DNA of 5,987 bases from JBFHRB01 sp041591915 (lineage in GTDB: Bacteria > Actinomycetota > Nitriliruptoria > Nitriliruptorales > Nitriliruptoraceae), in NCBI GenBank assembly GCA_041591915.1, contig JBFHRB010000208.1, forward strand, positions 1 to 5,987, given 5' to 3'. The number at the start of each line of letters is the position of its first letter. Within the stretch, counting starts at the first letter, position 1. The position numbers and the translations under genes are program-made. Shown here in pieces: positions 1 through 5,223 of this stretch. The notes beneath the pieces are model-generated. The model saw only the letters and a list, made by a program, of their open reading frames with translations, did not search any database and was not told where the DNA came from.

Positions 1-1
1 C

Positions 2-658
2 GACGAGGCCAAGGCCCTGTACGAGTGGAACTACAAGAAGCAGCTCCTGCGCATCCAGGCCGACAAGGACCGGGGCTGGGACGCCATCGAGGACGACATC
101 TTCGGTGAGGACTACCTGCTCGAGCGCCCGCTGCTGCGGGCCCTCCGCTCCGAGCGCGACGCGGTCCTGCTGATCGACGAGGTCGACAAGGTCGACTTCG
201 AGTTCGAGGCGCTGCTGCTCGAGATCCTCAGCGACTTCCAGGTGACCGTGCCCGAGCTGGGGACCGTCACCGGGACGCGGCACCCGTTCGTGGTCCTGAC
301 GTCGAACAACTCGCGCGAGCTGAGCGAGGCGCTGAAGCGGCGGTGCCTCTACCTCTACATCGACTACCCGGACGTCGAGCGCGAGAAGCAGATCGTGCTC
401 ACCCACGTCCCCGACGCCCCCGAGGCGCTCGCGGACCAGCTCGTCCGCGTCGTGCGGTCGCTGCGACAGCTCGAGCTGAAGAAGCCCCCGAGCATCTCGG
501 AGACGCTCGACTGGACGCGCACGCTGCTCGAGCTCGGGTTCGACGCGGTCGACGAGAACGTGGCGCGCGGGACGATGAACGTGCTGCTCAAGTACCGCCA
601 GGACATGGACAAGGCCGAGCAGCACCTGAAGCTGCCGCCGCGCCCGGAGATGAACTGA
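2..658 (+). CDS. MoxR/CoxD-type AAA+ ATPase, 5'-truncated by window edge
   Basis: This is the C-terminal 218 residues of a MoxR-family AAA+ ATPase; the gene begins before the window. Visible parts, numbered from the first whole codon, are the family segment DEAKALYEWNYKKQLLRIQ (1-19), a Walker B strand AVLLIDEVDK (54-63) with the catalytic Asp-Glu, a sensor-1 Asn in LTSNNS, an arginine-finger region EALKRRC, and a sensor-2/lid region with PPSISETLDW. The Walker A loop must lie in the missing part, roughly 65-75 residues by family length. MoxR ATPases act in the cytoplasm as chaperones that use ATP to mature or remodel protein complexes, usually with a VWA-domain partner. The next gene, 31 bases downstream on the same strand, encodes such a partner, so co-transcription is likely. 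The closest type is CoxD, but no carbon monoxide dehydrogenase genes are visible, so the client is unknown. The family call is firm; the substrate is not known. Confidence 0.93.
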   Translation, partial: DEAKALYEWNYKKQLLRIQADKDRGWDAIEDDIFGEDYLLERPLLRALRSERDAVLLIDEVDKVDFEFEALLLEILSDFQVTVPELGTVTGTRHPFVVLTSNNSRELSEALKRRCLYLYIDYPDVEREKQIVLTHVPDAPEALADQLVRVVRSLRQLELKKPPSISETLDWTRTLLELGFDAVDENVARGTMNVLLKYRQDMDKAEQHLKLPPRPEMN

Positions 659-674
659 CGGAGGCGCTGACGCC

Positions 675-679
675 GAGGA
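675..679 (+). promoter_or_regulatory. Ribosome binding site for the VWA gene
   Basis: GAGGA lies 10 bases before the ATG at 690. The next in-frame ATG, at 711, has no comparable purine tract before it, which favours 690. The spacing is slightly long. Confidence 0.5.
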
Positions 680-689
680 CGGATCGCTG

Positions 690-2108
690 ATGGACCGCCA
701 CCACGCCGTGATGCTCGAGGGGGAGCCGCCCCTCAACGGCTTCCTCCAGCGCCTCCTCGACTTCGAGGACGCCCTCCGCCGCTCGGGTGTCGAGATCGCG
801 CTCAGCGAGGGCATCGACTCCTTCGAGGCGCTGCGCCACATCGAGCTCGTCGACCGTCCGCAGCTGCGCGAGGCGCTCGCGGCCCTCACGATCAAGAACC
901 ACACGCACCGGCGGGCCTTCGACGACCTGTTCGAGATCTACTTCCCGAAGCGCCGCGGCGAGACGCCCGACACCTCCGACCTCGACCTCGAGCCGAACGC
1001 CGACGGTGACATCGACCAGGAGGACTACCTCCGCGAGCTGATCCGCCAGCTCATGGAGGGCGACGAGTCCGCGATCCGCCGCCTCGCCCAGCTCGCCGTC
1101 GAGCAGTTCGGCCGGGTGCAGGGGCGCGACGGCGGCGAGTCGTACTTCCAGTACCGGGTGTTCCGCGCCATCGACATCAACCAGATCCTCGACGAGCTGA
1201 TGCGCCAGCAGTTCGACGACGGCGAGGACCGCACCGCCCTCGAGGAGCGGCTGCTCCGTGATGAGTTCGAGGCGCGGATGCGGATGTTCCGCGAGGAGGT
1301 CGAGGCCGAGATCCGTCGGCGCGCGGCCGAGCAGCGCGGTGCCGACCAGGTCGCCGATCGGATGGTCCGCCCGCCGCTGGAGGAGGTCGACTTCTTCCGG
1401 CTCTCGGCGGTGGAGCAGGCCGAGATGCGCGCACAGATCCGCCCGCTGGCCCGCAAGCTCGCCTCGCGCGTCTCGGTGAAGCGCAAGCACGGCAAGGACG
1501 GCAAGCTCGACGTCCGCAAGACCGTGCGGAAGTCGATGTCGACCGGCGGGGTGCCGTTCGACCCCACGTTCAAGCCGCGCAAGCCCCACAAGCCGGAGCT
1601 GCACATCCTCTGCGACGTGTCGGGGTCCGTGGCCTCGTTCGCGCGGTTCACGCTGATGCTCGTCTACACGCTGCAGGAGCAGTTCTCGAAGGTCCGGTCC
1701 TACGCGTTCATCGACACGCTCGACGAGGTCACCCGCCTGTTCGAGACGGGCGACTTCCAGGTCGCGATGAAGCGCATGATCAGCGAGGCCGACCTCGTCT
1801 GGTTCGACGGCCACTCCGACTACGGCCACTCCTTCAGCCGCTTCCACGAGGAGTACAGCAAGGACGTGTCACCGAAGTCGACCGTCATCGTCCTCGGCGA
1901 CGCCCGCAACAACTACCGGGCCACCAACGCGTGGGTCCTGCAGGACCTCCAGCACAAGGCACGCCGGGTCTTCTGGCTCAACCCCGAGCCGATGCAGTTC
2001 TGGGGGACCGGGGACTCGGTCGCGTACAGCTACGCCAGGTACTGCGACGAGATGGTCGAGGTCCGCAACCTCAAGCAGCTCACCGGGTTCGTCGAGCGCA
2101 TCGCGTAG
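690..2108 (+). CDS. CoxE-type VWA domain protein, partner of the MoxR ATPase
   Basis: This 472-residue cytoplasmic protein has a helical, charged N-terminal half (about 1-270) and a C-terminal VWA domain of the CoxE type (about 300-470). There is no signal peptide or membrane segment. The metal-ion-dependent adhesion site (MIDAS) is visible: DVSGS with D309, S311 and S313; a second loop GHSDYGHS with S376 and D377; and a third loop LGDARNN with D404. Just before the VWA core is the family segment LDVRKTVRKSMSTGGVPF. In this family the VWA protein works with a MoxR ATPase, probably presenting client proteins for metal-cofactor insertion or complex assembly. The gene directly upstream supplies that ATPase. 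The start at 690 is chosen for its upstream GAGGA; an ATG at 711 would shorten the protein by seven residues. The family is clear; the client is not identifiable here. Confidence 0.93.
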   Translation: MDRHHAVMLEGEPPLNGFLQRLLDFEDALRRSGVEIALSEGIDSFEALRHIELVDRPQLREALAALTIKNHTHRRAFDDLFEIYFPKRRGETPDTSDLDLEPNADGDIDQEDYLRELIRQLMEGDESAIRRLAQLAVEQFGRVQGRDGGESYFQYRVFRAIDINQILDELMRQQFDDGEDRTALEERLLRDEFEARMRMFREEVEAEIRRRAAEQRGADQVADRMVRPPLEEVDFFRLSAVEQAEMRAQIRPLARKLASRVSVKRKHGKDGKLDVRKTVRKSMSTGGVPFDPTFKPRKPHKPELHILCDVSGSVASFARFTLMLVYTLQEQFSKVRSYAFIDTLDEVTRLFETGDFQVAMKRMISEADLVWFDGHSDYGHSFSRFHEEYSKDVSPKSTVIVLGDARNNYRATNAWVLQDLQHKARRVFWLNPEPMQFWGTGDSVAYSYARYCDEMVEVRNLKQLTGFVERIA

Positions 2109-2150
2109 CGCAGCGGAGCGATAGCACGCGTCTCGGGTCGAGCGCATCGC
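2091..2150 (+). repeat. 14-bp direct repeat at the 3' end of the VWA gene
   Basis: The last coding bases of the VWA gene, GTCGAGCGCATCGC at 2091-2104, recur exactly at 2137-2150 in the gap before the convergent gene. Both copies read Val-Glu-Arg-Ile-Ala followed directly by a stop (TAG at 2106-2108, TGA at 2152-2154). The offset is 46 bases, so the second copy is in another frame and is not translated as part of the gene. The 32 bases between the copies include a GCGCAGCGGAGCG stretch. The gap shows no GC hairpin followed by a T tract, so no intrinsic terminator is called for either gene. Confidence 0.6.
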
Positions 2151-2161
2151 CTGACTGGTCG

Positions 2162-3931
2162 TCAGTCGCCGGCCACGAAGAACGCCCAGGTGCCGTCGCT
2201 CGTGATGCCGATCCGGTAGAGGGCGTAGCCGCCGATCACCTCGATCGACTCGCGGATCTCGGCCTCGGTGTAGAGGCCGGTCCCCGCGAGGTTCATGATG
2301 TTCTCCTCGGTGGCATCCGCGAACACCGGGGGCCACACCCACATCGGGCCGACGGGGTCGTCGTTGCCGAGCGAGGTCGGCTCGAGGCTGAGCAGGATCG
2401 TCAGCGTGTCGGCCTCCGCGAGCATCCAGTCGACGAGGACATCGCGCTCGGGGGTGCCCCCGAAGCTGACATTGGTGTCCTCGCTCAGCGCGAGGTCGGC
2501 CAGCGCCTCTGCGTCACACATGGATGCCAGGAGCGCGATCCGTTCGGCCATGGCGGCTGCGGCGGCAGGGATCCCCGTCACGTTCGCGTCGCGGGGCTCG
2601 GCTGCGCACTCGGCGGCCTGAGGCTCCTCGACTGGGCGGGGCAGCGTCGTCGTCGAGCGCACGAGCGGGGTCCACACGGCCGAGAACGTGGCGGCCTCGC
2701 CCCCAGTGCCCTCGGTCGTGAGCACGCCCGTGCCTGCCGGGGCGACGAACACCTGGCCGAAGCCGCCCTCGGAGACCACGAGCTCGCTGCGGTCATCCCC
2801 GAGACTGATGGCCGTGACCTTGGTCGGCGGGCCACCGTCGACATCAACGGCACCCTCGAAGGCTGCAACGCTGCCGTCGGCGGCGATCGCCGGGGACCAC
2901 GAGGGCTTGTCGCTGAGCCTCACGAACGGGCCGAGCTGGTTGTCCTCGGGCGTGTCCGGCGTGCGGATGTAGGCGATCACGCCGTGGTCCGGGCCGCCCT
3001 GCGTCGACGTGACCAGCAGCGTCCCGTTCTCGGCGATCGCGAAGTCGTTGAACCCCGCGAGCGTCGAGACGTCGTCGAACGACCACCGGATCGTGACGCC
3101 GTCCTGGCCGGCGATGACGTAGGTGCCGTTGGGCAGCTGGCCGGCGGAGAAGGCTCGCGGCCAGAGTTCGATGACCGTCTCCTCGCCGGTCAGCGGGTCC
3201 CACTCGACGACCTGCGCCCCGTCTGCACCCGGCTGGCGGACAGCCAGGATCGCCGTCGCGTCGGCGTTCCAACGTGCCCCGAAGAGGCCGAGGCCGTCGG
3301 TGGGCTGCTCGAACGGGATCTCGACGATGTTGCTCAGGCTCCCGTCAGGAGCCTGGTCGGCCACGAGCATCCGGTTCGCGAACTCCTCGCACTGCTCGAG
3401 GACGAACGCTCGACCGTTGCGAGCGATGATCCGGCCATCGGTCGCGAGCCCCTCGCCGAGCTCGCGCACGGCGCCGGTCGCGATCTCGATCCGCCGCGTC
3501 TCGGAGACCGGCCCGCCCTCGCAGCCGCCGTCGGGTGACACGATGACGGAGACGTAGGCGTGGGTGCCGTCAGGCGAGATGCCGGTGGCGAACCCGTCGC
3601 CGAGGTCGATCGGCGTGCCGGCCGCGAGCCGGGTCCGGCCGGGGGTCGGGTCGCCGGTGCCGGTCTCGCCGTCCGTCGGCGTGACCTCCGGTGGCGTCTG
3701 GACGACGTCGGGGACCTGCGGCTGGCTGTCGAGGACGCGCGGCAGGCCGACCACGGCGCCGGCAACGACGGCGGCGGTCGCGCCGAGGGCGACGGCCGGG
3801 ACGACCCAGCGGGGCCGCTCGGGGGAGCGGCCCTCGATCCGGGCGAGCAGCGCGTCGGTGTCCGAGCGTGCCGCGGAGGTCTTCATGGCGTCCGCGGCCT
3901 GGCGGGCGCGGGTGTCGAGGTCGGCGGTCAT
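2162..3931 (-). CDS. Membrane-anchored beta-propeller protein, probable regulator of the adjacent ECF sigma factor
   Basis: This 589-residue protein has a cytoplasmic N-terminus (1-41) and a single transmembrane helix (about 42-63, WVVPAVALGATAAVVAGAVV). A Pro/Thr-rich linker (68-99) follows, then an extracytoplasmic region. Residues 110-425 contain seven strand-like segments, five of them led by Asp-Gly or Asn-Gly: near 121, 172, 224, 268, 302, 352 and 399. They are about 34-52 residues apart, which suggests a seven-bladed propeller. A C-terminal domain (about 442-589) ends GGYALYRIGI...FFVAGD and includes C442 and C472. The ATG overlaps the sigma factor stop (ATGA) and follows GGAGGT, so the two are translated together. 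By context the N-terminus probably binds the sigma factor and the outer part senses a signal. However, no HxxxCxxC zinc anti-sigma motif is present, so the anti-sigma role is inference. The reading frame stays open far upstream through the sigma gene, but only this start fits. Confidence 0.85.
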   Translation of the reverse strand: MTADLDTRARQAADAMKTSAARSDTDALLARIEGRSPERPRWVVPAVALGATAAVVAGAVVGLPRVLDSQPQVPDVVQTPPEVTPTDGETGTGDPTPGRTRLAAGTPIDLGDGFATGISPDGTHAYVSVIVSPDGGCEGGPVSETRRIEIATGAVRELGEGLATDGRIIARNGRAFVLEQCEEFANRMLVADQAPDGSLSNIVEIPFEQPTDGLGLFGARWNADATAILAVRQPGADGAQVVEWDPLTGEETVIELWPRAFSAGQLPNGTYVIAGQDGVTIRWSFDDVSTLAGFNDFAIAENGTLLVTSTQGGPDHGVIAYIRTPDTPEDNQLGPFVRLSDKPSWSPAIAADGSVAAFEGAVDVDGGPPTKVTAISLGDDRSELVVSEGGFGQVFVAPAGTGVLTTEGTGGEAATFSAVWTPLVRSTTTLPRPVEEPQAAECAAEPRDANVTGIPAAAAAMAERIALLASMCDAEALADLALSEDTNVSFGGTPERDVLVDWMLAEADTLTILLSLEPTSLGNDDPVGPMWVWPPVFADATEENIMNLAGTGLYTEAEIRESIEVIGGYALYRIGITSDGTWAFFVAGD

Positions 3932-4434
3932 CGGGCCACCTCCGTCGTGTCGAGGCCGAGCTGGTCGGCGAGGGCCTTGCGGCCGCGGTGGAGCAGGGAC
4001 TTCGCGGTGCCTTCGGCGCACTCGAGGATCTCGGCGATCTCGGCGACCGGGAGGTCCTCGACGTAGTGCAGGGCCAGCGCGAGGGCCTGGCGGTCGGGCA
4101 GTCCACGGACGGCGGCCCAGAACTCCTCGTCGCGTGGCTGGAGCTCGTGCGGTGCCTCGGGCCGGTTGCCGAGCCGCATCAGCGCCCTGGCCTCCGACTT
4201 CATCCGCCGCCAGCGCGAGATCGCGAGGTTCGACGCCACGCGGCGCACCCAGGCGCCCGGGTTGTCGTACGTGCCGACGCGGTCCCAGTCGCGGTAGGCG
4301 CGGGTGAACGCCTCCTGCGCGATGTCCTCGGCGACGCCGCGGTCGCCGGTCATCGACAGGCCCAGGGCGATCACGCCCTGCACGTGCTGTCGGTAGAAGC
4401 TGTGGAAGGAGGCTGGCGTGGCGCTGGTGCTCAC
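3928..4434 (-). CDS. ECF-subfamily RNA polymerase sigma-70 factor
   Basis: This 168-residue sigma factor has only regions 2 and 4, as expected for the extracytoplasmic function group. Region 2 spans about residues 10-77 and includes the core-binding helix GDRGVAEDIAQEAFTRAYRDW and the -10 recognition part DNPGAWVRRVASNLAISRWRR. Region 4 spans about 102-160 with the segment LPDRQALALALHYVEDLPVAEIAEIL and a helix-turn-helix ending in GTAKSLLHRGRKAL. It would direct RNA polymerase to a small set of promoters in response to an envelope or surface signal. The GTG at 4434 is chosen because GAGGGG precedes it by seven bases and it sits nine residues before region 2. A second GTG at 4464, with GAGGTG six bases upstream, would give 178 residues and cannot be excluded. 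The stop overlaps the start of the membrane protein gene, which marks that protein as its likely regulator. Confidence 0.92.
   Translation of the reverse strand: MSTSATPASFHSFYRQHVQGVIALGLSMTGDRGVAEDIAQEAFTRAYRDWDRVGTYDNPGAWVRRVASNLAISRWRRMKSEARALMRLGNRPEAPHELQPRDEEFWAAVRGLPDRQALALALHYVEDLPVAEIAEILECAEGTAKSLLHRGRKALADQLGLDTTEVAR
3938..3943 (-). promoter_or_regulatory. Strong ribosome binding site for the propeller protein
   Basis: On the minus strand GGAGGT ends six bases before the ATG at 3931. It lies inside the end of the sigma factor gene. This near-perfect site decides the start and, with the ATGA overlap, points to coupled and efficient translation of the regulator relative to its sigma factor. 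Confidence 0.8.
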
Positions 4435-4441
4435 ACCGGGT

Positions 4442-4447
4442 CCCCTC
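4442..4447 (-). promoter_or_regulatory. Ribosome binding site supporting the sigma factor GTG start
   Basis: GAGGGG on the minus strand ends seven bases before the GTG at 4434. A rival site, GAGGTG at 4471-4476, serves the upstream GTG at 4464 with six-base spacing, so two starts may be used. Confidence 0.6.
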
Positions 4448-4495
4448 GTCATCGTCCTGGTCACGGCAGACACCTCGGTCGGTCGGTTCTGCGCC

Positions 4496-4508
4496 GTCAC
4501 TGAGTGAC
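4496..4508. repeat. 13-bp palindrome, candidate operator
   Basis: GTCACTGAGTGAC is a perfect inverted repeat with six-base arms and a single central base. It lies in the divergent control region and overlaps the proposed -10 box and start point of the sigma gene promoter. That is a plausible place for a repressor site, but no binding protein can be named. Confidence 0.4.
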
Positions 4509-4533
4509 ACGCCGTCGGACCGTGCGAGGTTGC
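4506..4533 (-). promoter_or_regulatory. Candidate ECF-type promoter of the sigma/propeller operon
   Basis: On the minus strand GCAACC (4533-4528) is followed after 16 bases by CGTGTC (4511-4506). A -35 with an AAC core and a -10 starting CGT is the pattern recognised by many actinobacterial ECF sigma factors. Transcription would start near 4499, leaving a leader of about 65 bases before the GTG at 4434. The position fits self-activation of the sigma gene. The call rests on motif resemblance only, and short motifs like these occur by chance in GC-rich DNA. Confidence 0.35.
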
Positions 4534-4629
4534 GTCTCGACGCCCCTGTCCTACCACCGTGCGCGCAACGGACGCGACACCCCGCCGTGCTGGTGGGGCG
4601 GGTTGGGGGGTGCGGAGGAGCGTGGCCGT

Positions 4630-4635
4630 TAGCCT
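4630..4635 (+). promoter_or_regulatory. -10 box placed for leaderless nadD transcription
   Basis: TAGCCT fits the TANNNT -10 pattern and ends six bases before the A of the nadD ATG at 4642, so transcription would begin at the start codon itself. No ribosome binding site lies at a normal distance: the only purine tract, GGAGGAG at 4614-4620, is 21 bases away. A clear -35 is not seen; TTGGGG at 4603-4608 is too distant. Confidence 0.45.
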
Positions 4636-4641
4636 CGTCGC

Positions 4642-5223
4642 ATGGCCGGCACCATCGGCCTCCTCGGAGGCACGTTCGACCCTCCCCACCACGGCCATCT
4701 CGTGGTGGCCAGCGAGGCGCGCCAGGCCTTCGACCTCGCCGAGGTCCGGTTCCTCGTCGCCGGCGACCCGTGGATGAAGGAGGGGACCACGCCCGCGGCT
4801 CACCGCGTGGCCATGGCCCGGCTGGCCACGGCCGACGACCCGGCGTTCGTCGTCGACACCCGCGAGGTCGAGCGCGACGGGCCGACCTACACGTTCGACA
4901 CGCTCAGCGACCTCCACGACGAGGGCCACGACGACCTCGTGTTCCTGCTCGGCGCCGACGCGGCAGCCCTCCTGCCGAAGTGGCATCGGGTCGACGAGGT
5001 GCTGGCGCTGGCGCGCTTCGTGGCCGTCAACCGGGCGGGCTACGACGTCCCCGTCGAGGTGACCGGCGACGACCGCATCGACCTGCTGACGATCCCCGAC
5101 GTCGCGATCTCGTCGACCGACCTCCGTCGCCGGTTCGCCGAGGGCCGGCCGGTCCGGTACCACCTTCCCGACAACGTGATCGCCTACGTCCGCGAGCACG
5201 GCCTGTACGGAGCCGCCGCATGA
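4642..5223 (+). CDS. nadD: Nicotinate-nucleotide adenylyltransferase
   Basis: This 193-residue cytoplasmic enzyme transfers AMP from ATP to nicotinate mononucleotide, giving deamido-NAD, the step before NAD synthetase in NAD biosynthesis. Hallmarks of the nucleotidyltransferase fold are all present. They are the ATP-binding motif GGTFDPPHHGHL (9-20) with the HxGH signature (16-19), the R-x-G-P-x-Y-T-x-D-T-L segment (RDGPTYTFDTL), the GAD loop (104-106) followed by W114 in PKWHR, and the ISSTDLR phosphate-binding motif (156-162). The C-terminus DNVIAYVREHGLYG is also typical, and length is normal. The ATG is fixed by the conserved N-terminal strand, which starts four residues later. There is no well-spaced ribosome binding site, but a TANNNT box sits just before the ATG, suggesting a leaderless message. 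The stop overlaps the next start by ATGA. Confidence 0.96.
   Translation: MAGTIGLLGGTFDPPHHGHLVVASEARQAFDLAEVRFLVAGDPWMKEGTTPAAHRVAMARLATADDPAFVVDTREVERDGPTYTFDTLSDLHDEGHDDLVFLLGADAAALLPKWHRVDEVLALARFVAVNRAGYDVPVEVTGDDRIDLLTIPDVAISSTDLRRRFAEGRPVRYHLPDNVIAYVREHGLYGAAA
5209..5212 (+). promoter_or_regulatory. Ribosome binding site for the LCP gene
   Basis: GGAG within the end of nadD lies seven bases before the ATG at 5220. It fixes the start that overlaps the nadD stop. Confidence 0.6.

Noticed and set aside
588..1847. A 419-codon open frame on the minus strand opposite the VWA gene
   Set aside because: It is antisense to a clear VWA coding frame and its translation is low-complexity (Leu, Glu, Val, Arg). 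Long antisense frames are expected in GC-rich coding DNA.
2151..2167. Short inverted repeat GACTG-GTCGT-CAGTC at the end of the propeller gene as a terminator
   Set aside because: The stem is only five pairs, is not especially GC-rich, and is not followed by a T tract on either strand.
1931..3538. A 535-codon open frame on the plus strand across the VWA end and the propeller gene
   Set aside because: It overlaps two well-supported genes in other frames, shows no recognisable domain, and is rich in Arg/Gly/Asp as expected for a shadow frame.
4476..4487. CGGT repeated three times upstream of the sigma gene
   Set aside because: It is a 12-base microrepeat in GC-rich DNA with no paired arm or other structure, so it is likely chance.
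3932..4510. Upstream extension of the propeller protein frame to an ATG at 4510
   Set aside because: The extra residues are the sigma gene read in another frame. The ATG at 3931 has an ideal ribosome binding site and starts just before a normal cytoplasmic tail and membrane helix.
4622..4777. GTG at 4622 as a nadD start close to GGAGGAG
   Set aside because: It is in a different frame from NadD and yields a frame without family features.
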